Positions 35,443-45,352 are shown, counted from the first letter of the stretch. The stretch: DNA of 64,000 bases from Salinicoccus carnicancri Crm (GCF_000330705.1 NZ_ANAM01000008.1:620001-684000); one strand, 5' to 3'. Notes: generated by a model from the sequence alone, not told the origin. Program-made: numbers and translations.

Positions 35443-35481
35443 CACTTACCTACCTTCCGACAGTTGTCATCCAAATTTTCA

Positions 35482-37083
35482 TCATTCTTCCCAGTGCCAT
35501 TCGTCAATATTGTCCGTGATCGGCCAGCCGTGTCCATGAGGATGAAGTTTCTGTTCTCCGATATCAAGTTTTTCATCAACCAGATATATGTGCTGTAAAT
35601 TCACGAGCCATACCCAGGGCGCGTCCCCCCGGGAAGAAAAGCCTGTTTCGCCGTCCCACTGTGCTTTTTTCCAGTATTCATACGCCTCTTCCTGTGTCGT
35701 GGCATGCATTGCTTTTTCCATATATTCATCTGCTGTCGGATTGGAATAGTAGTTTGCATTATAATATCCCTCCCCACGGGTACTGCTGCTGTATATGTTA
35801 TACATTTCAAGTGGATCGTGGCTGCCCCATCCCATCATTACGGGATTCGAGTGCATCGAGCGCTCCAGGTCATTCCAGCTCTGACCTTCCGTGTCCACTT
35901 TGATCCCCAGTTTTTCAATCTGATCTGCCGCAGTAATGGAAAGGGACTGGCGGATTTCATCCCCCGCTGGATAAAGGATCGTGAATTCCGCCGTCAGTCC
36001 ATCTTTCTCACGTACACCCTCTTCATTTTTTTCCCAACCGGCTGAATCAAGCATTTCCCCTGCCTTCTCCATCTGGTCATCATCTACTGTCGTCTCAGGG
36101 TTCCACCAGGGCAGATTATCTGCAACAGAGTAGGCAGGCGTTCCAAACCCATTAAGCACTCCATCGACCATGGCTTCTCTGTCCACAGCAATATCTATCG
36201 CCTTTCTGATGGTCTTATCCGCTGTAACATCATTGCCGATAGGTATGCCATCCTCTGTTTGTTCACCTGCTGCTACATTGGGAAACATGATTCCCCTGTT
36301 GTCAACCGTATCCAGTGCAACCAGATCCATGCCTTCAACATCCTGTTCGGCAAAACCCGGAGTGACAGCCACAACATCCGCTTCATCGGACTTGGCTGCC
36401 GCAAATGCTGCATCCTCTTCCAGGAAAAGGAACGTCATCTTTTTAAAATCCGATTTTTCCCCGTAATAATGAGGATTGGCTTCAACAATCAACTGCTGGC
36501 CTTTGTTCCATTGGACAAGCTGATACGGTCCGGATCCAACCGGGTTTTCATTATAGTCATCATCGTATGCGTGTCCGGGGACAATCCCCAATGTCACAAG
36601 ATGTGAAATGAAAGTCGACTCCGGCTCTTTCAATGCGAACTCCACTGTATGATCATCTGTAGCCTCCACGCTTTCAAGGTTGCTCAGATCGATGACAGAC
36701 CCGCTATCCTTTGCAGTTTCAAAAGTGAAGACGACATCCTCGGCCGTGAGTGGTTCCTCATCAGAAAATAATACATCATCCCTCAGTTCCACAGTGTACT
36801 TCAACCCGTCTTCACTCACCTGGTAGTCAGTTGCCAGGTCATTTTCGATATTGAATTCTTCATCGTATTTCAAAAGAGTGCTTTGGAACAGGGGCGATCC
36901 GTACATCCCCCAACCGGTGGTGGGATCGAAGCCCTCCTCCGTTTCCCCGCCAATGGCCAGCACAAGCTCATCCTTTTTCGAAGTGTCCGGATCACTTTCC
37001 GGCATCATTTCTGTCTTTTCATTCGTACAGGCGGCCATCAGGGAAAAAAAACCGGCCAAAGCAAAAATTATATATTTTTTCAT
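35482..37083 (-). CDS. Extracytoplasmic solute-binding lipoprotein, NikA/OppA family (SBP_bac_5)
   Basis: A 533-residue lipoprotein. The signal peptide ends in the lipobox LMAAC with the lipidated Cys at residue 19. The mature part follows the SBP_bac_5 plan: FDPTTGWGMYGSPLFQSTLL near residue 55, a YTVELRDDVLFSDEEPLTAEDVVFT block near residue 95, NPVGSGPYQLVQW near residue 180, and a DNLPWWNPETTVDDDQMEKA block. Its place between ureD and the Nik-like permeases points to nickel, perhaps as a chelate, rather than peptides. A hairpin at 37122-37146 separates it from ureD. Confidence 0.82.
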   Translation of the reverse strand: MKKYIIFALAGFFSLMAACTNEKTEMMPESDPDTSKKDELVLAIGGETEEGFDPTTGWGMYGSPLFQSTLLKYDEEFNIENDLATDYQVSEDGLKYTVELRDDVLFSDEEPLTAEDVVFTFETAKDSGSVIDLSNLESVEATDDHTVEFALKEPESTFISHLVTLGIVPGHAYDDDYNENPVGSGPYQLVQWNKGQQLIVEANPHYYGEKSDFKKMTFLFLEEDAAFAAAKSDEADVVAVTPGFAEQDVEGMDLVALDTVDNRGIMFPNVAAGEQTEDGIPIGNDVTADKTIRKAIDIAVDREAMVDGVLNGFGTPAYSVADNLPWWNPETTVDDDQMEKAGEMLDSAGWEKNEEGVREKDGLTAEFTILYPAGDEIRQSLSITAADQIEKLGIKVDTEGQSWNDLERSMHSNPVMMGWGSHDPLEMYNIYSSSTRGEGYYNANYYSNPTADEYMEKAMHATTQEEAYEYWKKAQWDGETGFSSRGDAPWVWLVNLQHIYLVDEKLDIGEQKLHPHGHGWPITDNIDEWHWEE

Positions 37084-37121
37084 CCATCGTTACTCCTTAC
37101 TGTTCATACTCAATAAGTAAT

Positions 37122-37146
37122 GCCCGACAATTATGAAATGTCGGGC
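37122..37146 (-). other. Hairpin between ureD and nikA-like gene
   Basis: GCCCGACA and TGTCGGGC form an 8-bp stem with a 9-base loop, with no T-run on either strand. It may adjust transcript levels or stability between the urease and nickel-importer halves of the unit. Confidence 0.5.
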
Positions 37147-37152
37147 CATGCA

Positions 37153-37977
37153 TTAGTATTTGCGCAGAAAGCTCGGTTCCACCTGGTGCCATTTTTCACT
37201 TACTGCCAGATGACAGGCTGATACAATACTTTCAATCAGCTGGGTTTTGTCCGCCAGTATTCTGATTGTGAACCCGGGTATCGTAAGCCGGGATATTCCG
37301 AATTCAAAATCCCCTTCCATCCCGTCCACAATTTCATACAGACTGTCGAGCAGGTCATCGTCGGTCTGTTCGCCGATGACCATGAAAGAGCCCAGATGGG
37401 TGTAGCCCTCCATAAAACCCAGACCGCCCATATTTTGTCTGGCGGGCTGCAGTTTTATATGATCAAATACAACCAGTTCGTCATCCATGTATATTTCATT
37501 TTTCAAACGCAGTGTATCATAGCTGAACTCTTTCCCTTCCGGTGACCAGCCAGGTGTCACGATATCAGAATAGAGCAGCGTTGATCCACGCTCCATATGA
37601 ACCACATTTTTCTGTACATACTTTGCATCCTTGTACGCAATGAGCGGATCCGGCAGATATTCTAGGTAACTGCCTTTTTCCAGATGGAATTCCGTCTCCT
37701 GATATGCATATGATACAGGTGTCTTATAGACCTTTGTAGACGACTGGGTTGTCAATGTGAGCCGGGAATCTTCTGCAAGGGTCACCTTCATCCGGTATGT
37801 GTCCCCATCCAGGTACCCACCGCCCGGATTAAGGAGATAGTAGCAGGGATGGCTGTAACCATTCAGATAGACAGGACGCATTACTTTGAAAGCACCCTGA
37901 AAATATATATTGTCCGCCACCGTCCTTCCTCCACGGTTTTCAACGTCCAGCTCAAGCACGCCTGTCCAGTCAGACAT
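37153..37977 (-). CDS. ureD: Urease accessory protein UreD
   Basis: A 274-residue urease chaperone. It opens [20 protein letters not shown], with [14 protein letters not shown] following; [12 protein letters not shown] near residue 85 and [15 protein letters not shown] near residue 110 are the UreD core motifs. UreD binds apo-urease and, with UreF and UreG, delivers nickel and CO2 to the active site. The ATG at 37977 overlaps the ureG stop by 8 bases, which implies coupled translation; TTG at 37986 is less likely. It is the last of the ure genes before the nickel importer. Confidence 0.92.
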   Translation of the reverse strand: MSDWTGVLELDVENRGGRTVADNIYFQGAFKVMRPVYLNGYSHPCYYLLNPGGGYLDGDTYRMKVTLAEDSRLTLTTQSSTKVYKTPVSYAYQETEFHLEKGSYLEYLPDPLIAYKDAKYVQKNVVHMERGSTLLYSDIVTPGWSPEGKEFSYDTLRLKNEIYMDDELVVFDHIKLQPARQNMGGLGFMEGYTHLGSFMVIGEQTDDDLLDSLYEIVDGMEGDFEFGISRLTIPGFTIRILADKTQLIESIVSACHLAVSEKWHQVEPSFLRKY

Positions 37978-38590
37978 CCTGTCCAAGACCTTTCAGCATC
38001 GCATTATTTTCTATCCACTCGATCACCTGGTCGAGCCCCGTATTATCTTTCAGGTTGGTGAACACAAAAGGCTTATCCCCGCGGAAAACCCTGGTATCCG
38101 ACTCCATCACTTCAAGACTCGCTCCAACGTGTGGTGCAAGGTCCGTCTTATTGATGATGAACAGGTCGGATTTGATCATGCCCTGCCCCCCTTTGCGCGG
38201 AATCTTTTCACCCTGTGCAACATCAATGATATAGATTGAGAAATCTACAAGTTCCGGACTGAATGTGGCAGCCAGATTATCTCCGCCGCTCTCCACGAAT
38301 ATCAGTTCGACATCGGAATGCTGTTCCCGTAATTCCTCAACCGCAGCGTAATTCATGGAAACATCCTCACGAATTGCCGTGTGCGGACAGCCGCCCGTTT
38401 CTACCCCGACTATCCTGTCTTCGTCCAGAACACCATTTTTCACAAGGAACTTTGCATCCTCTTTAGTATAGATATCATTTGTAATGACAGCCATGCTCAC
38501 TTCATCTGCAAGTTCACGCGTAATTTTTTCGACCAGCATCGTTTTGCCCGCCCCTACAGGCCCGCCAACACCGATTTTTATAGGTTCCAT
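37970..38590 (-). CDS. ureG: Urease accessory GTPase UreG
   Basis: A 206-residue SIMIBI GTPase. The P-loop GGPVGAGKT is at residues 8-16, [33 protein letters not shown] (about 43-76) includes the nickel-binding Cys-Pro-His motif, and [19 protein letters not shown] and [11 protein letters not shown] complete the G motifs. It supplies GTP hydrolysis for nickel insertion. The start at 38590 has AAGGAAG at a longer than usual 11-base spacing. The frame is open upstream but without a ribosome site. Confidence 0.95.
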   Translation of the reverse strand: MEPIKIGVGGPVGAGKTMLVEKITRELADEVSMAVITNDIYTKEDAKFLVKNGVLDEDRIVGVETGGCPHTAIREDVSMNYAAVEELREQHSDVELIFVESGGDNLAATFSPELVDFSIYIIDVAQGEKIPRKGGQGMIKSDLFIINKTDLAPHVGASLEVMESDTRVFRGDKPFVFTNLKDNTGLDQVIEWIENNAMLKGLGQDV

Positions 38591-38630
38591 AATTATACAC
38601 TTCCTTAGAATTTTTATATTATGCCTTTCA

Positions 38631-39317
38631 TCATGAGCTGAATATGCGTATTCCAACATGCTCATGCTGCATCTGTGAGACCTCGAGCCCCGGTGAAACC
38701 ACACCGAATTCATAATCATCAAGCTTCATGATCTCATCACCGGCTTCTTTTAGTTCCCCCTGGAATTGATGGATCACTTTCTGACCTGCTGTCTGTCCGA
38801 TAGGAATCGCCCGCACAGCATTCTGCACAAGGGCAACAATCGTCGAATACAGGTAATATACAACAGTTGTTTTCCTGTCGACTCCGAGATGATGGCCCAG
38901 CATTGTAAACACGATCGCCGGATGTCCGAAGGATTCTTTATTCCGGAGCCTCTCCATATAAAGACTTATGATTGGTATATCATAGATCGAGTCTACTGCA
39001 TCCAGCATGCGTTTCCCCATCCGCTGTGTCCCATCACGGGATTCCCTGGCAAGGTTCTGGACCGTCAGAAGACGATCCATCTCCCATACCCTGTCAAAAT
39101 CTTCTTCGTCCAATGCTGCATAGACGATTTTTGCAGCCAGACCGTCTGCATAGACGAGCTGTTCATGGAGGTAGACTTTCAGCCAGTCCGAAAAGGTTTC
39201 CGGGTCGACGACAATATCATTTTGGATATAAGTCTCCATGCCGAAAGAATGGCTGAAAGACCCTGTGGGAAACTGGGAATCACACAGCTGGAACAATGTC
39301 AGGGCATTATCAGTCAT
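38631..39317 (-). CDS. ureF: Urease accessory protein UreF
   Basis: A 228-residue helical chaperone. [26 protein letters not shown] at residues 8-33 in pattern is the UreF signature, and the C-terminal half contains [15 protein letters not shown] and [19 protein letters not shown] (GTPase-activating face). It bridges UreD and UreG. The ATG at 39317 overlaps the ureE stop by 8 bases (ATGACTGA), so translation is coupled. The length matches staphylococcal UreF. Confidence 0.92.
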   Translation of the reverse strand: MTDNALTLFQLCDSQFPTGSFSHSFGMETYIQNDIVVDPETFSDWLKVYLHEQLVYADGLAAKIVYAALDEEDFDRVWEMDRLLTVQNLARESRDGTQRMGKRMLDAVDSIYDIPIISLYMERLRNKESFGHPAIVFTMLGHHLGVDRKTTVVYYLYSTIVALVQNAVRAIPIGQTAGQKVIHQFQGELKEAGDEIMKLDDYEFGVVSPGLEVSQMQHEHVGIRIFSS

Positions 39318-39765
39318 GACTATGCCCGATGTGTCGGAATGCCCGTTCGACCTTGCGGTCTTCACGCTTGAAAGGTATTTCCAGCTCTTCAAGCAATTCC
39401 TCTACAAGGTAATCGTACTGAACCAGCATATCATCACCTTCGAACTGTGCAGGAAGATGGCGGTTCCCCAACTGATGGGCGATTGTACCCATCTCATTCA
39501 TATCACGCGGGCTGATGATGATCAGGTCATCACTCATCACATCAATTATGATGATATTCTCGTCATCCATGTACAGTATGTCCCCCGCTTCCAGGTCACG
39601 CGGGTTGTTCAGCCTTATTCCCATATCACGGCCATGATCCGTTTCAACACGCTGTATCCGTTTCATCAAATGTTCACTTTCCATGAACACCTTCTCCTGA
39701 TGGCGCTTTTCCAACTCCTCAGGGCTCAAATCTCTTATATTCATAACCACTTCTTCTATAATCAA
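39310..39765 (-). CDS. ureE: Urease nickel metallochaperone UreE
   Basis: A 151-residue protein. The peptide-binding domain is followed by the metal-binding domain with [20 protein letters not shown] (about residues 92-111), containing the bridging His, and a C-terminal HIGHSHD tail, a short His-rich nickel-binding end. It delivers nickel to the UreDFG complex. The start at 39765 matches the usual UreE beginning (MIIEE) and is 11 bases after ureC. Confidence 0.93.
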   Translation of the reverse strand: MIIEEVVMNIRDLSPEELEKRHQEKVFMESEHLMKRIQRVETDHGRDMGIRLNNPRDLEAGDILYMDDENIIIIDVMSDDLIIISPRDMNEMGTIAHQLGNRHLPAQFEGDDMLVQYDYLVEELLEELEIPFKREDRKVERAFRHIGHSHD

Positions 39766-39775
39766 TTAATTCACC

Positions 39776-41494
39776 TCAAAATAGATAGTAACGCTGTCCT
39801 AAAGGCACTTCATCAACAGGGTCGCACGTCAGTACCTCTCCGTTTATTTTCACTTCATATGTCTGCGGGTCCACATCTATATCCGGTGTCTCCGAATTCA
39901 GCTTCATATCCTTCTTAGTCAATTCGCGTATACCATGGACAGGAAGCACAAGCTTCTCAAGTGCCAGTTTCCCTTTAATGTCGTTGTCGTATGCTGTCTG
40001 TGAAACAAAAGTGATTGAACTGTTGGTTAACCCTTTGCCGTAAGCTCCGAACATGCGGCGATAGACCATCGGCTGAGGTGTCGGTATCGTTGCATTTGGA
40101 TCTCCCATCAAACTCGATACCGCCATACCGTTTTTCAGGATCATCTCAGGCTTCGCTCCAAAGAATTTTGGATCCCAGATTACAAGATCTGCGATTTTCC
40201 CTACTTCGATCGATCCCACATAGTCTGATATTCCGTGTGTAATGGAAGGATTGATTGTATATTTCGCAACATAGCGTTTTGCGCGGTTATTGTCTCTGTG
40301 TTCATGGTCACCTTCCATCACACCGCGCTGTTTTTTCATCTTATGTGCGGTCTGCCATGTCCTTGAGACCACTTCACCGATCCGCCCCATCGCCTGGGCA
40401 TCCGAGCTCATCATGCTGAAGACACCCATGTCCTGCAGAATATCCTCGGCCGCAATTGACTCATTGCGGATTCTTGAATCTGCGAATGCTATGTCCTCAG
40501 GGACAGAAGGATTCAAGTTATGTGCAACCATTACCATATCCAGATGTTCATCAATCGTATTGATTGTGTACGGAAGCGTCGGATTCGTCGATGCAGGCAA
40601 TACATTCATGTAGCCTGCCGATTTGATCAGATCCGGAGCATGTCCGCCCCCGGCACCTTCTGTATGGTACATATGGATGACACGGTCTTTGATTGCCGCC
40701 ATCGTATCCTCAAAGAAGCCCCCTTCGTTCAGTGTATCCGCATGCAGAGCAATCTGTACATCGAATTCATCAGCCACTTCCAGTGCCCTGCTTATGACTG
40801 ACGGCGTTGCTCCCCAGTCTTCATGGACTTTCAGACCGATGGCACCGGCCATGATCTGTTCAGCCAGCGGCCCCCTGTCAGCTGCATGACCTTTCCCGGT
40901 AAGTCCTGCGTTTATCGGCAGTCCTTCCAAAGCACCGAGCATTCTTTCAATATGCCATTTACCCGGTGTTGCCGTTGTTGCTCTCGATCCTGCTCCCGGT
41001 CCTGCACCGCCACCGATTATAGTGGTCACTCCCCCTGTCAGCGCAACATCTACCTGGTCGGGGTTTATAAAGTGAACATGGGTGTCTACTGCTCCTGCAG
41101 TAATGATTTTTCCTTCTCCGGAAATCACTTCTGTGGATGCACCCACTATGATATCGACCTGATCCTGCACCAGTGGGTTTCCAGCTTTGCCGATGCCTGA
41201 AATCTTACCATCGCGAAGCGCAATATCGGCCTTGTATATTCCTGTATAATCCAATATGACCGCATTGGTAATGACTGTGTCAGGGACCCGTTCATCCTCT
41301 TCCCTCATAATGGTTGGATGCTGGCCCATACCGTCACGGATTACTTTACCCCCACCAAAAACGACTTCCTCGCCATATTTTGTATGATCTTTTTCCACCT
41401 GTATGAATATATCCGTATCCCCGAGACGTATCGAATCCCCCGTCGTCGGACCGTACATCTGGGAATACTGTTCCCTGGACATTTTAAAACTCAT
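39776..41494 (-). CDS. ureC: Urease alpha subunit (catalytic)
   Basis: A 572-residue amidohydrolase that hydrolyses urea to ammonia and carbamate at a two-nickel centre. Visible: [11 protein letters not shown] (first His pair, near residue 138), [12 protein letters not shown] with the carbamylated Lys, [14 protein letters not shown], and [19 protein letters not shown]. The mobile active-site flap, usually VCHHL(D/N)P, here reads VAHNLNP: the Cys is Ala (codon 40523-40525, residue 324), the catalytic His is kept (325), and the second His is Asn. The start ATG shares a base with the ureB stop (TAATG). It follows ureA and ureB in the operon. Confidence 0.95.
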   Translation of the reverse strand: MSFKMSREQYSQMYGPTTGDSIRLGDTDIFIQVEKDHTKYGEEVVFGGGKVIRDGMGQHPTIMREEDERVPDTVITNAVILDYTGIYKADIALRDGKISGIGKAGNPLVQDQVDIIVGASTEVISGEGKIITAGAVDTHVHFINPDQVDVALTGGVTTIIGGGAGPGAGSRATTATPGKWHIERMLGALEGLPINAGLTGKGHAADRGPLAEQIMAGAIGLKVHEDWGATPSVISRALEVADEFDVQIALHADTLNEGGFFEDTMAAIKDRVIHMYHTEGAGGGHAPDLIKSAGYMNVLPASTNPTLPYTINTIDEHLDMVMVAHNLNPSVPEDIAFADSRIRNESIAAEDILQDMGVFSMMSSDAQAMGRIGEVVSRTWQTAHKMKKQRGVMEGDHEHRDNNRAKRYVAKYTINPSITHGISDYVGSIEVGKIADLVIWDPKFFGAKPEMILKNGMAVSSLMGDPNATIPTPQPMVYRRMFGAYGKGLTNSSITFVSQTAYDNDIKGKLALEKLVLPVHGIRELTKKDMKLNSETPDIDVDPQTYEVKINGEVLTCDPVDEVPLGQRYYLF

Positions 41495-41814
41495 TATTCA
41501 ATCCCGCCTTCCAATGATCCTTCCACTTTGTTGTGGAAACCATAAATTTCTCTTGTACCGGCAAAATCAATTAATTGAACCTCTTTCTCGTCCCCGGGCT
41601 CAAACCGGACTGCAGCTCCTGCGGGTACGTCCAGCCGCTTGCCGTATGTCTCTTCCCTGTTGAAACTGAGTGCATCGTTCACTTCATAAAAATGATAGTG
41701 GGAGCCGATCTGAATCGGTCTGTCCCCTTTGTTTATAACTTCGACACGGGAGCTTTTTGTCCCTTCATTGCAAACGATTTCTTCTGATTTTAGAATGTAC
41801 TCTCCTGGAATCAT
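41494..41814 (-). CDS. ureB: Urease beta subunit
   Basis: A 106-residue subunit. It opens [18 protein letters not shown], then [20 protein letters not shown] (about residues 33-52), the UreB hallmark, and [22 protein letters not shown]. It is short compared with staphylococcal UreB (about 136 residues), lacking the C-terminal extension. Its stop overlaps the ureC start, so the subunits are made together. Confidence 0.95.
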   Translation of the reverse strand: MIPGEYILKSEEIVCNEGTKSSRVEVINKGDRPIQIGSHYHFYEVNDALSFNREETYGKRLDVPAGAAVRFEPGDEKEVQLIDFAGTREIYGFHNKVEGSLEGGIE

Positions 41815-41858
41815 GATTTTCCATCCCTTTCTCCACCTGGAAATATAATATATACGCC

Positions 41859-42161
41859 TTAACGGATTGGATTGTGGACAGTAACCAGTTTGGTCCCGTC
41901 CGGGAATGTCGCTTCCACCTGGATATCATCTATCATTTCCGGTATGCCTTCCATTACATCCTCACGTTTTAAAATGGTTGCACCATATTCCATCAGCTCC
42001 GCAACAGTCTTTCCGTCCCTGGCCCCTTCGATCACTTCATATGTGATAAGAGCCATCGCCTCCGGGTGATTCAGCTTCAACCCCCGGTCCCTGCGTCTGC
42101 GGGCAAGATCTGCAGCCACTACAATTAACAGCTTCTCCTGTTCACGCGGCAATAATTGCAT
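41859..42161 (-). CDS. ureA: Urease gamma subunit
   Basis: A 100-residue subunit, the usual length. [32 protein letters not shown] in pattern (about residues 22-53) is the signature, and the tail [17 protein letters not shown] is standard. GAGGAGG stands before the ATG. It is the first gene of the long urease-nickel unit; the promoter should lie in 42165-42260, where TAAGAT is a possible -10 box without a good -35. Confidence 0.95.
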   Translation of the reverse strand: MQLLPREQEKLLIVVAADLARRRRDRGLKLNHPEAMALITYEVIEGARDGKTVAELMEYGATILKREDVMEGIPEMIDDIQVEATFPDGTKLVTVHNPIR

Positions 42162-42582
42162 GTTCCATCCTCCTCGAAATATAATTTCCTATCTTATCTT
42201 ATATCCATAAACCGGCTTCCAAAACTCAATGGTCTGAATAAAAACAGGAATTCAAAAATCCGTCAGTAAATAAACCATGCTAAATCGAATAACAATAGTA
42301 ATTATCATCGCAGTAATACACACGATCCTATTCATTTTGTTCAATACATACAGGCGCCCGTCATTCATTTTCATAAAATATGAAGGAAGCAGAGGGCTTC
42401 CAGAATAACTAGAAAGTGAAAGTCATCATTGTGAAAAAAAGATCAATTCCACGGTTGAAAAAGGAGATATAATTGTCTATCGTTGATTTGAAGCGGTTTT
42501 TACTACTACCCTATTATAAGATTTTGGCGGGATAAATCAAGCATTACCCTCAAAATATTCTAACGATTTTAATATGCGCATT
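42162..42582. other. Intergenic region upstream of urease
   Basis: About 420 bases, AT-rich. It should hold the urease promoter on the minus strand. A 43-codon plus-strand frame (42277-42408) encodes a hydrophobic N-terminus but has no ribosome site. A 20-codon frame from TTG 42474 follows a good AAAAAGGAG but is too short to support. I see no operator palindrome or recognisable riboswitch. Confidence 0.4.
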
Positions 42583-42614
42583 AAAAAAAGCGAACTTTTA
42601 CTTCAAAGTCCGCC
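42583..42614 (-). terminator. Terminator after ATP-grasp gene
   Basis: On the minus strand GCGGACTTT pairs with AAAGTTCGC (one mismatch), followed by seven T. Confidence 0.8.
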
Positions 42615-42626
42615 TGCAGGCCACTG

Positions 42627-43577
42627 CTATTTGTTTGTAACGGTATCCACTTTCAGCAGATATCCGAGGTATTTCGCAATCTCGAGCATTCCGTACTGAC
42701 GGGCTGCTTCTTCTGCGTTCGAGTTGTAGTTTGTGTTCGTGTTTATATCATAAGTGTATATCTTGCCATCCTTATCCCTGATGAATTCGATGCCTGCTAT
42801 CTGGATATCGTTGTCACGGAGGACTTTTTTATATTTTTCAATAACGGGCTCATCAAACCCGTTTATGACCTGGAATTTCGGCTGCCTGCCTGCGTCCGTT
42901 CCGGCCGGGCAGAACAGGTCTTCGACCGAGCAGGCATCTGCCGGACACAGTTCGAAGCCGTCTGAAGTATCGACCATCACGGCATACATGAGCTCGCCGC
43001 CGACGAATTCACATCTGGTGATGAAGGGCTCCGGTGATTCGACATACTCCTGGATCAGGGTGATGCCGTCGACCGAATCATCGAAATCATCACTTTCGAC
43101 ATAATCTTTCAAGCCTTCCGGAGATCGGAAGAGACGGACGCCGAGGCCTTTGCCTGCGCGGTTGTGTTTTGTAATGAATGGTCTGTCCCTGAATTCCTCC
43201 GCGGCTTCGATCAGCTGCTCTTTTCCCACGGCTGCAATTGTTTCCGGTGTCTTTACCCCATATTTTTCAAGCTGCATATACTGGCGGACTTTGCTCACTT
43301 CGAGATTCAATGCGCCGCTCCCGTTTATGACCGTCCTGCCGTAGTGATCGAGCCAGGCAAGTACCGCATCCGCAAGTTCAGGAGCATACCTGTTTCCTCT
43401 TGTATGCGAGGAGGCACTCATCCTGTTATAGAATATGCCTTCCGGCGGCGTCTCATTCAGATTGATGATGCCGCGGGTGAGGTTCCAGTCTTCATAAGGC
43501 AGTCCGAGCTCTTCAAACCGTTTATAGAGCGGTCCCGTCCATTCATTGTTTTCATGAATTACATAGATCTTCTCCAT
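42627..43577 (-). CDS. RimK-like ATP-grasp ligase under SAM riboswitch control
   Basis: A 316-residue ATP-grasp protein. A pre-ATP-grasp domain opens MEKIYVIHENNEWTGPLYKR. ATP-binding segments are PFITKHNRAGKGLGVRLF (about residues 133-150) and ITLIQEYVESPEPFITRCEFV. The metal-binding core, IAGIEFIRDKDGKIYTYDIN with NTNTNYN (about 266-292), fits the RimK/alpha-L-glutamate ligase group. Such enzymes join a carboxylate to an amine with ATP. A complete SAM-I riboswitch and terminator precede it, so it is induced when SAM is low, pointing to sulfur or methionine metabolism. The substrate is unknown. The ribosome site (GGAAAGG) is rather far from the ATG. Confidence 0.82.
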   Translation of the reverse strand: MEKIYVIHENNEWTGPLYKRFEELGLPYEDWNLTRGIINLNETPPEGIFYNRMSASSHTRGNRYAPELADAVLAWLDHYGRTVINGSGALNLEVSKVRQYMQLEKYGVKTPETIAAVGKEQLIEAAEEFRDRPFITKHNRAGKGLGVRLFRSPEGLKDYVESDDFDDSVDGITLIQEYVESPEPFITRCEFVGGELMYAVMVDTSDGFELCPADACSVEDLFCPAGTDAGRQPKFQVINGFDEPVIEKYKKVLRDNDIQIAGIEFIRDKDGKIYTYDINTNTNYNSNAEEAARQYGMLEIAKYLGYLLKVDTVTNK

Positions 43578-43611
43578 ATGATCAATACCTTTCCATAACC
43601 TTTACCCATGA

Positions 43612-43646
43612 TTTTAAAAATGCGCTTTCCGAATAAGAAAGCGCAT
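43612..43646 (-). terminator. Riboswitch terminator upstream of ATP-grasp gene
   Basis: ATGCGCTTTC and GAAAGCGCAT form a perfect 10-bp stem followed by TTTTTAAAAT on the minus strand. It is the OFF-state hairpin of the SAM-I riboswitch. Confidence 0.9.
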
Positions 43647-43651
43647 CCGCA

Positions 43652-43757
43652 CATCTTATCTTCCAGACCAAACGGTCTGATGGATTTGGCACAGTATCAC
43701 TCTGACCTGCTGCCGAGGTTTCACCGGGCCATGTCCCTCCGCCTCTCTGGATAAAAG
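43652..43757 (-). ncRNA. SAM-I (S-box) riboswitch aptamer
   Basis: Reading the minus strand, the P1 stem is TTTTATC/GATAAGA. Between them come AGAGAGGCGGAGGGA, then GGCCCGGTGAAACC with CGGCAGC, then GTGCCAAATCC and a final hairpin CAGACCGTTTGGTCTG, all in the S-box order. The strong terminator at 43612-43646 completes the expression platform. Known logic: SAM binding gives termination. Confidence 0.93.
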
Positions 43758-43789
43758 TTAATTCATATTTTATTACTAGGTTATCAATC

Positions 43790-43818
43790 ATGATAACTCC
43801 TTCAGAGTACTGTGTCAA
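43790..43818 (-). promoter_or_regulatory. Promoter of the S-box transcript
   Basis: On the minus strand TTGACA (43818-43813) and TATCAT (43795-43790) are 17 bases apart. The -35 box lies a few bases past the stop codon of the upstream monooxygenase. Confidence 0.75.
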
Positions 43819-43822
43819 TGAA

Positions 43823-45331
43823 CTAATCCTCATTCATGAAGGTTTTTTCATATTCGAAAAAACGTTCCACATTGTTATCATCGGCAATTATCGCAATATA
43901 GCCGTCCGGCCGGATGAACATGACGGTATTTTTACTGATGCCCGCCTTTCTCGCGGCTGCCGTCCAGTTGAATTCATGCAGTGCAAAACTTGATCTTTGC
44001 ATGAACCGTCGCATATATGCACTCGTCTGACCGTACAGCTGATAATGGAACTCCGCACCTGCAAGCGGGACATAGTTGTCACTGTCCCCATACTTTACCC
44101 ACGGCAGCCGGTCGCCACTTTTAAGTTTCCCTGCGCTGCCGCGTGACAGCATGCTGTCTTCATAATCGATATGGATCTGGGAGACGAGGCGGAACATCGT
44201 CCGCTGGACTGCGTTGAACCGCGTGAGAGCAGGTGCCATAGCCGGCATGAACAGATCCCTTACAGCATCCGATACAGGATTGTCAGCAATCATGCCCTTG
44301 AATACCTGGTCGGTTGTCCTGACCAGAAGCCTCGCAAACGGAATCCTTTCCTGTTCATAGGAGTCAAGAATTTCCGCATCCATCCCCCCTTCGATCACTT
44401 CGGCCAGTTTCCATGACAGGTTCATCGCATCCCCGATGCCCGTATTCATCCCCTGTCCGCCTGCCGGACTGTGGATATGTGCCGCATCACCACCGATGAA
44501 GACCCGTCCCCTCCTGAAATGTTCGCTGACCCTGTGATGCACTTTGTAGGTTGAAAACCAGTTGATTGTTTGCGTCTCTATCCCTGCATGATTTTCAACA
44601 TAGTCACTGACATCTCCGTAACAGGCATCTTCTTTTCTTTGGCCGGCCTGCCCGGGAACGAGGCCGATGATACGCAGCGACCCGGATGTCCTTACCGGCA
44701 GAACAAGAGCAAATCCCTCTTTTGACATATGGACCTGCACACCGTCGGCCTCGCTGTTGCTCATCACATCAGCTACGAAGAACACCTCTTCGTATGTGCC
44801 TCCCGGAAAGTCATAACCCATCTGTTTCCGGACAGAGCTTCCCGGGCCGTCGCAGCCGCACAGATAACTGTATTCAGCCATCTCTCTTTCATCACCAACT
44901 GATATGACAGCTTTGACACTGCTGTCTGTTTCTTCATAATGGAGGAGCTCACGGTTCCATTCGACTTCAATATTTTTCGTTTGCAGGTAGTGGATGACGA
45001 TACGTTCATGCACATCCTGGGGCAGACTCAGCACGAAGGGAAAAGGGCTCAGCCCTTTTCCGATATTATCGAAAGGGATATTCCCCCGTTTCCTGCCGTC
45101 ATTGAAAATCGCAACGTTATCGGCAATGATTCCCTTATCGATCATTTCACCTGCCAGGCCGAACTGGTCATACAGTTCAAGTGTCCTCGCATGGACCACC
45201 ATGGCCCTCGATTCCTCACCGGGCCCGACTGCCTTATCGATGATCCTGAACGGTATACCTTTCTGCTCCAGTCCGACTGCCATCGCCAGCCCTGTCGGAC
45301 CCGCGCCCACAATCAATACTTCGCCTTCCAC
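43823..45331 (-). CDS. FAD-dependent aromatic-ring monooxygenase (FAD_binding_3 / PheA-TfdB type)
   Basis: A 502-residue flavoprotein hydroxylase. The FAD Rossmann motif VLIVGAGPTGLAMAVGLEQ is at residues 5-23. The DG-type motif appears as GCDGPGSSVRKQMG near residue 160, and RRGRVFIGGDAAHIHSPAGGQGMNTGIGDAMNL (about 270-302) is the GD motif binding ribityl and pyrophosphate. A C-terminal thioredoxin-like domain follows. Known members hydroxylate phenols or antibiotics with NAD(P)H. The start is GTG, with AAGGGGTGG upstream. The gene lies 21 bases from the glycerophosphodiesterase and likely shares its transcript. The substrate is not evident. Confidence 0.82.
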   Translation of the reverse strand: MEGEVLIVGAGPTGLAMAVGLEQKGIPFRIIDKAVGPGEESRAMVVHARTLELYDQFGLAGEMIDKGIIADNVAIFNDGRKRGNIPFDNIGKGLSPFPFVLSLPQDVHERIVIHYLQTKNIEVEWNRELLHYEETDSSVKAVISVGDEREMAEYSYLCGCDGPGSSVRKQMGYDFPGGTYEEVFFVADVMSNSEADGVQVHMSKEGFALVLPVRTSGSLRIIGLVPGQAGQRKEDACYGDVSDYVENHAGIETQTINWFSTYKVHHRVSEHFRRGRVFIGGDAAHIHSPAGGQGMNTGIGDAMNLSWKLAEVIEGGMDAEILDSYEQERIPFARLLVRTTDQVFKGMIADNPVSDAVRDLFMPAMAPALTRFNAVQRTMFRLVSQIHIDYEDSMLSRGSAGKLKSGDRLPWVKYGDSDNYVPLAGAEFHYQLYGQTSAYMRRFMQRSSFALHEFNWTAAARKAGISKNTVMFIRPDGYIAIIADDNNVERFFEYEKTFMNED

Positions 45332-45352
45332 ACAACCACCCCTTTGCGAGTG

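Noticed and set aside
42277-42408. 43-codon plus-strand frame with a hydrophobic N-terminus
   Set aside because: No ribosome site and no promoter; kept only as a note in the intergenic entry.
43582-43833. 83-codon minus-strand frame between the monooxygenase and ATP-grasp genes
   Set aside because: It runs through the SAM riboswitch aptamer and terminator, which explain the sequence better than a protein.
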